Below the pieces are notes generated by a model. It saw nothing but the letters and a program-made list of their open reading frames with translations. It did no database searches and was not told the DNA's origin. The position numbers and the translations under genes were made by a program. DNA of 64,000 nt. Origin: Sympetrum striolatum (Eukaryota; Arthropoda; Insecta; Odonata; Libellulidae). The stretch lies in NCBI GenBank assembly GCA_947579665.1, contig OX388352.1, positions 34,714,216-34,778,215 of the forward strand. Reading direction: 5' to 3'. This document shows, piece by piece, positions 35,861 through 49,468 of this stretch; within the stretch, counting starts at the first letter, position 1, and each line of letters starts with the position of its first letter.

Positions 35861-38800
35861 AATAAACGAAAATATATTTCAAAAATATGCTTCAAAGAAA
35901 ATTTAGAATTTTGAAATTGAATAACTGTTTCAGGGTTAATACTATGTTAAATTAAGTATACGAGTACAATATTCACGTGTTCACTAATTTGGCAGCTCTG
36001 ATTCCGTTAGAGGCTTCTCCTGCATCCAGGTTAGTCCTTACTTCTGTAGAGACGACTGTTACTACTCCTTCCGTAAAACAGAGACATGTATCAATAAACG
36101 AAAATATATTACAAAAATATACTTCCGTGTAATTTTAGAATATTGAAATTGAATAACTGATTCAGGGTTATTACTATGTTAAATTATGTATACGAGTACA
36201 ATATTCACGTGTTCACTGGATTGGCAGCTCTGATTCCGTCAGAGAGTACTCCTGCATCCAATTTAGTCCTTACTTCTGTGGGGACGAATGTTACTACTCC
36301 TAACCTAAAACAGAGACATGTATCAATAAACGAAAATATATTACAAAAATATACTTCCAAGAAAATTTAGAATATTAAATTGAATAACTGTTTCAGGAGT
36401 AATGCTATGTTAAATTAAGTATACGAGTACAATATTCACGTGTTCAGTGGATTGGCAGCTCTGATTACGTTGGAGACATCTCCTGCACCCAGTTTAGTCC
36501 TTACGTCTGTAGAGACGACTGTTACTAATCCTTCCCTAAAACAGAGACATGTATCAATAAATGAAAATATATTACAAAAATATACTTCCAAGAAAATTTA
36601 GAATATTGAAATTGAATAACTGTTTCAGGGTTAATACTATGTTAAATTAAGTATACGAGTTCAATATTCACGTGTTCACTGGATTGGCAGCTCTGATTTC
36701 GTAAGAGACATCTCCTGCACCCAGTGTAGTCCTTACTTCTGTGGAGACGAATGTTACTACTCCTACCCTAAAACAGAGACATGTATCAATAAACGGAAAT
36801 ATATTTCAAAAATATGCTTCAAAGAAAATTTAGAATTTTGAAATTGAATAACTGTTTCAGGTTTAATAGTATGTTAAATTAAGTATAGGAGTACAATATT
36901 CACGTGTTCACTGGATTGGCAGCTCTGATTCCGTTAGAGGCTTCTCCTGCATCCAGTTTAGTCCTTACTTCTGTGGAGACGACTGTTACTACTCCTTCCC
37001 TAAAACAGAGAAATGTATCAATAAACGAAAATATATTACAAAAATATACCTCCAAAAAAATTTAGAATATTGAAATTGAATAACTGTTTCAGGGTTAATA
37101 CTATGTTAAATTAAGTATAGGAGTACAATATTCACGTATTCACTGGATTGGCAGCTCTGATTCCGTTAGAGAGTACTCCTGCACCCAGTTTAGTCCTTAC
37201 TTCTGTGGAGACGACTGTTACTACTCTTTCCCTAAAACAGAGACATGTATCAATAAAGGAAAATACATTACAAAAATATACTTCCAAGAAAATTTAGAAT
37301 ATTGAAATTGAAAAACTGTTTCAGGGTTAAAACTATGTTAAATTAAGTATACGAGTACAATATTCACGTGTTCACTGGATTGGCAGCTCTGATTCTGTTA
37401 GAGGCTTTTCCTGCATCCAGTTTAGTCCTTACTTCTGTGGAGACGACTATTACTACTCCTTCCATAAAACAGAGACATGTATCAATAAACAAAAATATAT
37501 TACAAAAATATACTTCCAAGAAAATTTAGAATATTGAAATTGAATAACTGTTTCAGGGTTAATACTATGTTAAGTTTTGTATACGAGTACAATAATTACG
37601 TGTTTACTGGATTGGCAGCTCTGATTCCGTTAGAGACTACTCCTGCACCCAGGTTAGTCCTTACTTCTATGGAGACGACTGTTACTACTCCTTCCCTAAA
37701 ACAGAGACATGTATCAATAAACGAAAATATATTACAAAAATATACTTCCAAGAAAATTTAGAATATTGAAATAGAATAACTGTTTCAGGGTTAATACTAT
37801 GTTAAATTAAGTATACGAGTACAATATTCACGTTTTTACTGCATTGGCAGCTCTGATTCCGTTAGAGACTTCTCCTGCATACAGTTTAGTCCTTACGTCT
37901 ACGGTGACGACTGTTACTAATCCTTCCCTAAAACAGAGACATGTATCAATAAACGAAAATATATTACAAAAATATACTTCCAAGAAAATTTAGAATAGTG
38001 AAACTGAGTAACTACTTTCAGGATTAATACTATGTTAAATTAAGTATACGAGTACAATATTCACCTGTTCACTGGATTGGCAGCTCTGATTCCGTTAGAG
38101 ACTTTTCCTACACCCACTTCGGCCTTATGTCTGTGGAGACGACTGTTACTAATCATTCCCTAAAACAGCGAAATGTTCCAATAAACGAAAATATATTACA
38201 AAAATATACTTCCAAGAAAATTTAGAATATTGAAATTGAATTACTGTTTCAGGGTTACTACTATGTTAAATTAAGTATACGAGTACAATATTCACGTGTT
38301 CACTGGATTGGCAGCTCTGATTCCGTTAGAGACTACTCCCGCATCCTGTTTAGTCCTTACTTCTGTAAATACGACTGTTACTACTCCTTCCTTAAAACAG
38401 AGACATGTATCAATAAACGAAAATATATTACAAAAATATACTTCCAAGAAAATTTAGAATATTGAAATTGAATAACTGTTTCAGGGTTAATACTATGTTA
38501 AATTAAGTATACGAGAACAATATTCACGTGTTCACTGGATTGGCCTCTCTGATTCCGTTAGAGACTACTCCCGCATCCTGTTTAGTCCTTACTTCTGTAA
38601 ATACGACTGTTACTACTCCTTCCTTAAAACAGAGACTTGTATCAATAAACGAAAATATATTACAAAAATATACTTCCAAGAAAATTTAGAATGTTGAAAT
38701 TGAATAACTGTTTCAGGGTTAATACTATGTTAAATTAAGTATACGAGTACAATATTCACGTGTTCACTGGATTGGCAGCTCTGATTCTGTTAGAGACTTC

Positions 38801-39106
38801 TCCTGCACCCAGTTTAGTCCTTACGTCTGTGGAGACGACTGTTACTAATCCTTCCCTAAATCAGAGACATGTATCAATAAACGAAAACATATTACAAAAA
38901 TATACTTCCAAGAAAATTTAGAATATTGAAACTGAATAACTGTTCCAGGGTTAATACTATGTTAAATTAAGTATACGAGTACAATATTCACGTGTTCACT
39001 GGATTGGCAGCTCTGATTCCGTTAGAGGCTTCTCCTGCATCCAGTTTAGTCCTTACTACTAAGGAGACGACTGATACTACTCCTTCCCTTAAACAGAAAC
39101 ATGTAT
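35861..39106 (+). repeat. 13-monomer higher-order unit, copy 2, with one extra monomer
   Basis: Tandem second copy of the preceding unit. It is 232 bp longer because one extra monomer (about 36,699-36,931) is present. That monomer carries the ATTTCAAAAATATGCTTCAA variant, which in copy 1 occurs only at the unit start, so the gain probably came from exchange with the start of a unit and not from simple adjacent duplication. Confidence 0.85.
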
Positions 39107-40640
39107 CAATAAGCGAAAATATATTACAAAAATATACTTCCAAGAAAATTTAGAATATTGAAATTGAATAACTGTTTCAGGAGTAATACTATGTTAAATT
39201 AATTATACGAGTACAATATTCACGTGTTCACTAGATTGGCAGCTCTGATTTCTTGAGAGACATATCCTGCACCCAGTTTAATCCTTACATCTGTGGAGAC
39301 GACTGTTACTAATCCTTCCCTAAAACAGAGTCATGTATCAATAAACAAAAATATATTACAAAAATATACTTCCAAGAAAATTTAGAATATTGAAACTGAA
39401 TAACTGTTTCAGGGTTAATACTTTGTTCAATTAAGCATACGAGTACAATATTCACGTGTTCACTTGATTGGCAGCTCTGATTCCGTTAGAGACTTCTCCT
39501 GCACCCAGCTTAGTCCTTACTTCTGTGGAGACGACTGTTACTACTCCATCCCTAAAACAGAGACATATATCAATAAACGAAAATATATTACAAAAATATA
39601 CTTCCAAGAAAATTTAGAATATTGAAATTGAATAACTGTTTCAGGATTAATACTATGTTCAATTAAGGATACGAGTACAATATCCAAGTGTTCACTGGAT
39701 TGGCAGCTCTGATTCCGTTAGAGAGTACTCCTGCATCCAATTTAGTCCTTACTTCTGTGGAGACGAATGTTACTACTCCTATCTTAAAACAGAGACATTT
39801 ATCAATAAACGAAAATATATTACAAAAATATACTTCCAAGAAAATTTAGAATATTGAAATTGAATAACAGTTTCAGGAGCAATACTATGTTAAATTAAGT
39901 ATACGAGTACAATATTCACGTGTTCACTGGATTGGCAGCTCTGATTTCGTTAGAGGCATCTTCTGCACCCAGTTTAGTCCTTACGTCTGTGGAGACGACT
40001 GTTACTAATCCTTCCCTAAAACAGAGACATGTATCAATAAACAAAAATATATTACAAAAATATACTTCCAAGAAAATTTAGAATATTGAAATTGAATAAC
40101 TGTTTCATGGTTAATACTATGTTAAATTAAGTATACGAGTACAATATTCACGTGTTCACTGGATTGGCAGCTCTGATTCCGTAAGAGACTTCTCCTGCAC
40201 CCAGTTTAGTCCTTACTTCTGTGGAGACGACTGTTACTACTCCTTCCCTAAAACAGAGACATGTATCAATAAACGAAAATATATTACAAAAATATACTTC
40301 CAAGAAAATTTAGAATATTGAAATATAATAACTGGTTCAGGTCTTAATACTATGTTAAATTAAGTATACGAGTACAATATTCACCTGTTTACTGGATTGG
40401 CAGCTGTGATTCCGTTAGAGACTTTTCCTGAACCCACTTCAGTCCTTATGTCTGTGGAGACGACTGTTACTAGTCCTTCTCTAAACAGAGACATGCATCA
40501 AAAAACGAAAATTTATTACAAATATATACTTCAAAGAAAATTTAAAATATTGATATTGAATAACCGTTTCAGGGTTAAAACTATGTTAAATCAAGTATAC
40601 GAGCACAATATTCACGTGTTCACTGGATTGGCAGCTCTGA
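38560..40640 (+). repeat. 9-monomer higher-order unit, copy 1
   Basis: A 2,088-bp unit repeated in tandem at about 40,648-42,708 and again at about 52,350-54,370 (offset from copy 2: 11,674-11,675 bp). Landmarks are ATGTTGAAATTGAATAAC (38,691/40,779/52,453), TACTACTAAGGAGACG, TAATTATACGAG, and the CTCTAAACAGAGACATG variant with one A lost. Confidence 0.8.
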
Positions 40641-40647
40641 TTCTTTT

Positions 40648-42708
40648 AGAGACTACTCCCGCATCCTGTTTAGTCCTTACTTCTGTAAATACGACTGTTA
40701 CTACTCCTTCCCTAAAACAGAGACATGTATCAATAAACGAAAATATATTACAAAAATATACTTCCAAGAAAATTTAGAATGTTGAAATTGAATAACTGTT
40801 TCAGGGTTAATACTATGTTAAATTAAGTATACGAGTACAATATTCACGTGTTCACTGGATTGGCAGCTCTGATTCTGTTAGAGACTTCTCCTGCACGCAG
40901 TTTAGTCCTTACGTCTGTGGAGACGACTGTTACTAATCCTTCCCTAAATCAGAGACATGTATCAATAAACGAAAACATATTACAAAAATATACTTCCAAG
41001 AAAATTTAGAATATTGAAACTGAATAACTGTTCCAGGGTTAATACTATGTTAAATTAAGTATACGAGTACAATATTCACGTGTTCACTGGATTGGCAGCT
41101 CTGATTCCGTTAGAGGCTTCTCCTGCATCCAGTTTAGTCCTTACTACTAAGGAGACGACTGATACTACTCCTTCCCTTAAACAGAAACATGTATCAATAA
41201 GCGAAAATATATTACAAAAATATACTTCAAAGAAAATTTAGAATATTGAAATTGAATAACTGTTTCAGGAGTAATACTATGTTAAATTAATTATACGAGT
41301 ACAATATTCACGTGTTCACTAGATTGGCAGCTCTGATTTCTTGAGAGACATCTCCTGCACCCAGTTTAATCCTTACATCTGTGGAGACGACTGTTACTAA
41401 TCCTTCCCTAAAACATAGTCATGTATCAATAAACAAAAATATATTACAAAAATATACTTCCAAGAAAATTTAGAATATTGAAATTGAATAACTGTTTCAG
41501 GGTTAATACTTTGTTCAATTAAGCATAAGAGTACAATATTCACGTGTTCACTTGATTGGCAGCTCTGATTCCGTTAGAGACTTCTCCTGCACCCAGCGTA
41601 GTCCTTACTTCTGTGGAGACGACTGTTACTACTCCATCCCTAAAACAGAGACATATATCAATAAACGAAAATATATTACAAAAATATACTTCCAAGAAAA
41701 TTTAGAATATTGAAATTGAATAACTGTTTCAGGGTTAATACTATGTTTAATTAAGGATACGAGTACAATATCCACGTGTTCACTGGATTGGCAGCTCTGA
41801 TTCCGTTAGAGAGTACTCCTGCATCCAATTTAGTCCTTACTTCTGTGGAGACGAATGTTACTACTCCTATCTTAAAACAGAGACATTTATCAATAAACGA
41901 AAATATATTACAAAAATATACTTCCAAGAAAATTTAGAATATTGAAATTGAATAACAGTTTCAGGAGTAATACTATGTTTAATTAAGTATACGAGTACAA
42001 TATTCACGTGTTCACTGGATTGGCAGCTCTGATTTCGTTAGAGGCATCTCCTGCACCTAGTTTAGTCCTTACGTCTGTGGAGACGACTGTTACTAATCCT
42101 TCCCTAAAACAGAGACATGTATCAATAAACAAAAATATATTACAAAAATATATTTCCAAGAAAATTTAGAATATTGAAATTGAATAACTGTTTCAGGGTT
42201 AATACTATGTTAAATTAAGTATACGAGTACAATATTCACGTGTTCACTGGATTGGCAGCTCTGATTCCGTTAGAGACTTCTCCTGCACCCAGTTTAGTCC
42301 TTACTTCTGTGGAGACGACTGTTACTACTCCTTCCCTAAAACAGAGACATGTATCAATAAACGAAAATATATTACAAAAATATACTTCCAAGAAAATTTA
42401 GAATATTGAAATATAATAACTGTTTCAGGGTTAATACTATGTTAAATTAAGTATACGAGTACAATATTCACCTGTTTACTGGATTGGCAGCTGTGATTCC
42501 GTTAGAGACTTTTCCTGCACCCACTTCAGTCCTTATGTCTGTGGAGACGACTGTTACTAGTCCTTCTCTAAACAGAGACATGTATCAAAAAACGAAAATT
42601 TATTACAAATATATACTTCAAAGAAAATTTAAAATATTGAAATTGAATAACCGTTTCAGGGTTAAAACTATGTTAAATCAAGTATACGAGCACAATATTC
42701 ACGTGTTC
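40648..42708 (+). repeat. 9-monomer higher-order unit, copy 2
   Basis: Tandem second copy of the 2,088-bp unit. Its right end is marked by CACTGGATAGGCAG (about 42,706) where copy 1 has CACTGGATTGGCAG. Differences from copy 1 are scattered point changes. Confidence 0.8.
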
Positions 42709-43059
42709 ACTGGATAGGCAGCTCTGATTCCGTTAGAGGCTTCTCCTGCATCCAGTTTAGTCCTTACTTCTGTGGAGACGACTGTTACTACTCCTTCCCT
42801 AAAACAGAGACATGTATCAAGAAGCGAACATATATTACAAAAATATAATTCAAAGAAAATTTAGAATATTGAAATTGAATAACTGTTTCAGGGTTAATAC
42901 TATGTTAAATTAAGTATACGAGTACAATATTCACGTGTTCACTGCATTGGCAGCTCTGATTCCGTTAGAGACTTCTCCTGCATCTAGTTTAGTCCTTACG
43001 TCTGTGGAGACGACTGTTACTAATCCTTCCCTAAAACAGAGACATGTATCAATAAACGA

Positions 43060-43840
43060 AAATATATTACAAAAATATACTTCCATGAAAATTTAGAATA
43101 CTGAAATAGAATAACTGTTTCAGGGTAAATACTATGTTAAATTAAGTATACGAGTACAATATTCATCTGTTCACTGGATTGGCAGCTCTGATTCCGTTAG
43201 AGACTTTTCCTGCACCCACTTCAGTCCTTATGTCTGTGGAGACGACTGTTACTAGTCCTTCTCTAAGCAGAGACATGTATCAAAAATGGAAAATTTATTA
43301 CAAAAATATACTTCAAAGAAAATTTAGAATATTGAAATTGAATAACTGTTTCAGGGTTAATACGATGTTAAATCAAGTATACGAGTACAATATTCACGTG
43401 TTCACTGGATTGGCAGCTCTGATTCCGTTAGAGACTTCTCCTGCACCCAGTTTAGTCCTTACGTCTGTGGAGACGACTGTTACTAATCCTTCCCTAAAAC
43501 AGAGACATGTAGCAATAAACGAAAATATATTACAAAAATATACTTCCAAGAAAATTTAGAATAGTGAAACTGAATAACTAATTCAGGATGTATTCTATGT
43601 TAAATTAAGTATACGAGTACAATATTCACCTGTTCACTGGATTGGCAGCTCTGATTCCGTTAGAGAGTTTTCCTGCACCCACTTCAGTCCTTATGTCTGT
43701 GGAGACGAGTGTTACTACTCCTACCCTAAAAAAGAGACATGTATCAATATACGAAAATATATTACAAAAATATACTTCAAAGAAAATTTAGAAATTTGAA
43801 ATTGAATAACTGTTTCTGGGTTAATACTATGTTAAATCAA
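43060..43840 (+). repeat. Block of about 3.4 monomers duplicated at 51,026-51,806
   Basis: Shared at an offset of 7,966 bp. Rare variants are CTTCCATGAAAATTTAG, TATTCATCTGTTCACTGG, TCTCTAAGCAGAGACATG and ACATGTAGCAATAAACG. The last of these changes the usual TATCAATAAAC and also occurs near 49,850 and 50,775. Confidence 0.75.
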
Positions 43841-44599
43841 GTATATGAGTACAAAATTCACGTGTTCACTGGATAGGCAGCTCTGATTCCGTTAGAGGCT
43901 TCTCCTGCATCCAGTTTAGTCCTTACTTCTGTGGAGACGACTGTTACTACTCCTTCCCTAAAACAGAGACATGTATCAATAAACGAAAATAAATTACAAA
44001 AATACACTTCCAAGAAAATTTAGAATATTGAAATTGAATAACTGTTTCAGGAGTAATACTATGTTAAATTAAGTTTACGAGTACAATATTCACGTGTTCA
44101 CTGGATTGGCAGCTCTGATTCCGTTAGAGGCTTCACCTGCATCAGGTTTAGTCCTTACTTCTGTGGAGACGACTTATACTACTCCTTCCCTTAAACAGAA
44201 ACATGTATCAATAAGCGAAAATATATTACAAAAATATACTTCCAAGAAAATTTAGAACATTGAAATTGAATAAATGTTTCATGCGTAATACTTTGTTAAA
44301 TTAAGTATACGAGTACAATATTCACGTGTTCACTAGATTGGCAGCTCTGATTTTGTTAGAGACATCTCCTGCACCCAGTTTAATCCTTACATCTGTGGAG
44401 ACGACTGTTACTAATCCTTCCCTAAAACAGAGACATGTATCAATAAACAAAAATATATTACAAAAATATACTTCCAAGAAAATTTAGAATATTGAAATTG
44501 AATAACTGTTTCAGCGTTAATACTATGTTCAAATAAGGATACGAGAACAATATTCATGTGTTCACTTGATTGGCAGCTCTGATACCGTTAGAGACTTCT

Positions 44600-47060
44600 C
44601 CTGCATCCTGTTTAGTCCTTACTTCTGTAAATACGACTGTTACTACTCCTTCCCTAAAACAAAGACATGTATCAATAAACGAAAATATATTACAAAAATA
44701 TACTTCCAAGAAAATTTAGAATATTGAAATTGAATAACTGTTTCATGGTTAATACTACGTTAAATTAAGTATACGAGTACAATATTCACGTGTTCACTGG
44801 ATTGGCAGCTCTGATTCCGTTAGAGACTTCTCCTGCATCCAGTTTAGTCCTTACTTCAGTGGAGACGACTGTTACTTCTCCTTCCCTAAAACAGAGACAT
44901 GTATCAATAAACGAAAATATTTTACAAAAATATACTTCCAAAAAAATTAAGAATATTGAAATTGAATAACGGTTTCAGTGTTAATACTATGTTAAATTAA
45001 GTATACGAGTACAATATTCACGTGTTCACTGGATTGGCAGCTCTGATTCCGTTAGAGACTACTCCTGCATCCAATTTAGTCCTTACTTCTGTGGAGACGA
45101 ATGTTATTACTCTTACCCTAAAACAGAGACATGTATCAATATACGAAAATATATTACAAAAATATACTTCCAAGAAAATTTAGAATAGTGAAACTGAGTA
45201 ACTATTTCAGGATTAATACTATGTTAAATTAAGTATACGAGTACAATATTCACCTGTTCACTGGATTGGCAGCTCTGATTCCGTTAGAGACTTTTCCTAC
45301 ACCCACTTCAGCCTTATGTCTGTGGAGACGACTGTTACTAATCATTCCCTAAAACAGCAAAATGTTTCAATAAAAGAAAATATATTACAAAAATATACTT
45401 CCAAGAAAATTTAGAATAGTGAAACTGAGTAACTATTTCAGGATTAATACTATGTTAAATTAAGTATACGAGTACAATATTCACGTGTTCACTGGGTTGG
45501 CAGCTCTGATTCCGTTAGAGGCTTCTCCTGCATCCAGTTTAGTCCTTACTACTGTGGAGACGACTGATACTACTCCTTCCCTTAAACAGAAACATGTATG
45601 AATAAGCGAAAATATATTACAAAAATATACTTCCAAGAAAATTTAGAATATTGAAATTGAATAACTGTTTCAGGAGTAATACTATGTTAAATTAATTATA
45701 CGAGTACAATATTCATGTGTTCACTAGATTGGCAGCTCTGATTTCGTGAGAGACATCTCCTGCACCCAGTATAATCCTTACATCTGTGGAGACGACTGTT
45801 ACTAATCCTTCCCTAAAACAGAGACATGTATCAATAAACAAAAATATATTACAAAAATATACTTCCAAGAAAATTTAGAATATTGAAATTGAATAACTGT
45901 TTCAGGGTTAATACTATGTTCAATTAAGGATACGAGTACAATATCCACGTGTTCACTGGATTGGCATCTCTGATTCCGTTAGAGAGTACTCCTGCATCCA
46001 ATTTAGTCCTTACTTCTGTGGAGACGAATGTTACTACTCCTATCTTAAAACAGAGACATTTATCAATAAACGAAAATATATTACAAAAATATACTTCCAA
46101 GAAAGTTTAGAATATTGAAATTGAATAACTGTTTCAGGAGTAATACTATGTTAAATTAAGTATACGAGTACAATATTCACGTGTTCACTGGATTGGCAGC
46201 TCTGATTTCGTTAGAGGCATCTCCTGCACCCAGTTTAGTCCTTACGTCTGTGGAGACGACTGTTACTAATCCTTCACTAAAACAGAGATATGTATCAATA
46301 AACAAAAATATATTACAAAAATATACTTCCAAGAAAATTTAGAATATTGAAATTGAATAACTGTTTCATGGTTAATACTATGATAAATTAAGTATACGAG
46401 TACAATATACACGTGTTCACCGGATTGGCAGCTCTGATTCCGTTAGAGACTTCTCCTGCACCCAGTTTAGTCCTTACTTCTGTGGAAACGACTGTTACTA
46501 CTCCTTCCCTAAAACAGAGACATGTATCAATAAACGAAAATATATTACAAAAATATACTTCCAAGAAAATTAAGAATATTGAAATATAATAACTGTTTCA
46601 GGGTTAATACTATGTTAAATTAAGTATACGAGTACAATATTCACCTGTTTACTGGATTGGCAGCTCTGATTCCGTTAGAGACTTTTCCTGCACCCACTTC
46701 AGTCCTTATGTCTGTGGAGACGACTGTTACTTGTCCTTCTCTAAACAGAGACATGTATCAAAAAACGAAAATTTATTACAAATATATACTTCAAAGAAAA
46801 TTTAAAATATTGAAATTGAATAACCGTTTCAGGGTTAAAACTATGTTAAATCAAGTATACGAGCACAATATTCACGTGTTCACTGGATAGGCAGCTCTGA
46901 TTCCGTTAGAGGCTTCTCCTGCATCCAGTTTAGACCTTACTTCTGTGGAGACGACTGTTACTACTCCTTCCCTAGAACAGAGACATGTATCAAGAAACGA
47001 ACATATATTACAAAAATATACTTCAAAGAAAATTTAGAATATTGAAATTGAATAACTGTT
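44600..47060 (+). repeat. Ten-monomer block, copy 1 of 3
   Basis: Also present at about 54,900-57,100 and 60,930-62,950. Offsets are 10,283 bp at the left end and 10,051 bp at the right end relative to the second copy; the 232-bp change reflects one monomer (about 45,900-46,130) absent from copies 2 and 3. Copies 2 and 3 are 6,027 bp (26 monomers) apart. Landmarks are AAACAAAGACATG, GAATGTTATTACTCTTACC, GTGAAACTGAGTAACTATTT and CACTGGGTTGGCAG. Confidence 0.8.
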
Positions 47061-47229
47061 TCAGGGTTAATACTATGTTAAATTAAGTATACGAGTACAA
47101 TATTCACGTGTTCACTGGATTGGCAGCTCTGATTCCGTTAGATAGTTTTCCTGCACCCACTTCAGTCCTTATGTCTGTGTAGACGACTGTTACTACTCCT
47201 TCCCTAAAACAGAGACATGTATCAATAAA

Positions 47230-48590
47230 CGAAAATATATTACAAAAATATACTTCCAAGAAAATTTAGAATGTTGAAATTGAATAACTGTTTCAGGGTT
47301 AATACTATGTTAAATTAAGTATACGAGTACAATATTCACGTGTTCACTGGATTGGCAGCTCTGATTCCGTTAGAGAATTCTCCTGCACCCAATTTAGTCC
47401 TTACGTCTGTGGAGACGACTGTTACTAATCCTTCCCTAAATCAGAGACATGTATCAATAAACGAAAACATATTACAAAAATATACTTCCAAGAAAATTTA
47501 GAATATTGAAACTGAATTACTGTTCCAGGGTTAATACTATGTTAAATTAAGTATACGAGTACAATATTCACGTGTTCACTGGATTGGCAGCTCTGATTCC
47601 GTTAGAGGCTTCTTCTGCATCCAGTTTAGTCCTTACTTCTGTGGAGACGACTGTTACTAATCATTCCCCAAAACAGAGATATGTTTCAACAAACGAAAAT
47701 ATATTACAAAAATAAACTTCCAAGAAAATTTAGAATATTGAAATTGAATAACTGTTTCAGGGTTACTACTATGTTAAATTAAGTATACGAGTACAATATT
47801 CACGTGTTCACTGGATTGGCAGCTCTGATTCCGTTAGAGACTTCTCCTGCATCCTGTTTAGTCCTTACTTCTGTAAATACGACTGTTACTACTCCTTCCC
47901 TAAAACAGAGACATGTATCAATAAACGAAAATATATTAAAAAATATACATCCAAGAAAATTTAGAATATTGAAATTGAATAACTGTTTCAGGAGTAATAC
48001 TATGTTCAATCAAGTATACGAGTACAATATTCACGTGTTCACTGGATTGGCAGCTCTGATTCCGTTAGAGACTTCTCCTGCACCCAGTTTAGTCCTTACG
48101 TCTGTGGAGACGACTGTTACTAATCCTTCCCTAAAACAGAGACATGTATCAATAAACGAAAATATATTACAAAAATATACTTCCAAGAAAATTTAGAATA
48201 GTGAAACTGAATAACTAATTCAGGATGTATACTATGTTAAATTAAGTATACGAGTACAATATTCACCTGTTCACTGGATTGGCAGCTCTGATTCCGTTAG
48301 AGAGTTTTCCTGCACCCACTTCAGTCCTTATGTCTGTGTATACGAGTGTTACTACTCCTACCCTAAAACAGAGACATGTATCAATATACGAAAATATATT
48401 ACAAAAATATACTTCAAAGAAAATTTAGAAATTTGAAATTGAATAACTGTTTCTGGGTTAATACTATGTTAAATCAAGTATACGAGTACAATATTCATGT
48501 GTTCACTGGATTGGCAGCTCTGATTCCGTTAGAGACTTCTCCTGCATCCTGTTTTTCCTTACTTCTGTAAATACGAATGTTAATCCTCCT
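47230..48590 (+). repeat. Six-monomer block, copy 1 of a 10,747-bp-offset duplication
   Basis: Matches about 57,977-59,337. Landmarks are ACATCCAAGAAAATTTAG, ATTCAGGATGTATACTATG, GTGTATACGAGTGTTAC and CATCCTGTTTTTCCTTAC. The offset includes the 545-bp TTAA-flanked element that lies only in the region between the copies (10,747 minus 545 is 44 monomers). Right of 48,590 the copies diverge: this one runs on to the inserted element, while the other jumps to sequence like 50,300. Confidence 0.8.
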
Positions 48591-48919
48591 TCCCTAAAAC
48601 AGAGACATGTATCAATAAACGAAAATATATTACAAAATTATACTTCCAAGAAAATTTAGAATATTGAAATTGAATAACTGTTTCAGGGTTAATACTATGT
48701 TAAATTAAGTATACGGGTACAATATTCACGTGTTCACTGGATTGGCAGCTCTGATTCCGTTAGAGAGTTCTCCTGCATCCTGTTTAGTCCTACTTCTGTA
48801 AATACGACTGTTACTACTCCTTCCCTAAAACAGAGACATGTATCAATAAACGAAAATATATTACAAAAATATACTTCCAAGAAAATTTAGAATATTGAAA
48901 TTGAATAACTGTTTCAGGG

Positions 48920-48923
48920 TTAA
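48920..48923 (+). repeat. Left TTAA target-site duplication
   Basis: The uninterrupted monomer reads CAGGGTTAATACTATG here. The TTAA of that string is present on both sides of the inserted element (48920-48923 and 49469-49472), exactly as expected for insertion at TTAA with duplication of the tetranucleotide. Confidence 0.9.
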
Positions 48924-48938
48924 CCCTTAAACTGCGGG
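48924..48938 (+). repeat. Left terminal inverted repeat of the MITE
   Basis: CCCTTAAACTGCGGG, directly after TTAA. It pairs with the right end (49454-49468) with two mismatches. A partial internal repeat of the last part, ACTGCGGGAAA, occurs again about 40 bp inward. Confidence 0.85.
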
Positions 48939-49453
48939 AAACGTTTAAAAACGTTTTCCTGTCAGAATGCGAGAACTGCGGGAAAAACGTTTTAAAACGT
49001 TTGACCTGCTCTTCCTTGCCCATGCTTGGCCTTCCTCAATTTTATGGTGGTGCCTGTGAATGAGACGCACCCTCACAAAATCGTTTGCATTGTCCTAAAT
49101 GTGGAAAACCCGCCGGGGTTTTCCGGCCTCTGCGTAATTCCAAGATTTGTAGTGCACTCGTAATTTCATATTTCCTCACTCGTTAAAAATCAATGTATCT
49201 ACTAACTGTTTGGTATCAAATTAATCAGCTAACAGCAAGGGAAAAAATAAGACAATTAAATCATTGGCAATTGCTTCCACGTTAGAGGAACAACCAAAAG
49301 TCTTGAACAATAACCGCTGACCGGGGGCATCGGAAAAAGGTCTACCCGGATTATGATGGTTTACTGCCTGCTGCAATTATTCGGACCCACCAGGAGAAAG
49401 GACCGTTTCTCTAACTTGCCTCCCGCACACGACTGTCGCGAAAGAAAAATACA

Positions 49454-49468
49454 CCCGCATCTTAAGGG
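49454..49468 (-). repeat. Right terminal inverted repeat of the MITE
   Basis: CCCGCATCTTAAGGG directly before the right TTAA (49469-49472). Its reverse complement matches the left end at 13 of 15 bases. Confidence 0.85.

Larger units (their letters stand above)
48924..49468. mobile_element. piggyBac-type MITE (545 bp, TTAA target site)
   Basis: The insert begins CCCTTAAACTGCGGG and ends CCCGCATCTTAAGGG. The reverse complement of the right end is CCCTTAAGATGCGGG, matching the left end at 13 of 15 positions. Both sides are flanked by TTAA. Ends in CCC/CCY plus a TTAA site are the hallmark of the piggyBac superfamily, which integrates at TTAA. The body has no open frame that could be a transposase, so it is non-autonomous. 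The left subterminal region carries repeated AACGTTT palindromes and a second ACTGCGGGAAAAACG motif, plausible transposase-binding repeats. Base composition differs clearly from the satellite. The 69-codon minus-strand frame at 48,814-49,023 crosses the border and is not a gene. The family is inferred from ends and target site only. Confidence 0.85.

Noticed and set aside
47800..48009. Minus-strand 69-codon frames at 47,800 and 58,547
   Set aside because: They lie wholly inside satellite monomers, are copies of each other because of the 10,747-bp duplication, and have no recognisable domain.
47804..48196. Longer open frames of 119-130 codons spanning two monomers
   Set aside because: Each exists because a small deletion (for example ATTAAAAAATATAC for ATTACAAAAATATAC, or CTCTAAACAG) brings two monomers into one frame. 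The protein is simply two copies of the same translated satellite, with no sign of coding selection.
48814..49023. Minus-strand 69-codon frame crossing the MITE border
   Set aside because: Half satellite and half MITE; a chance frame at the insertion junction.
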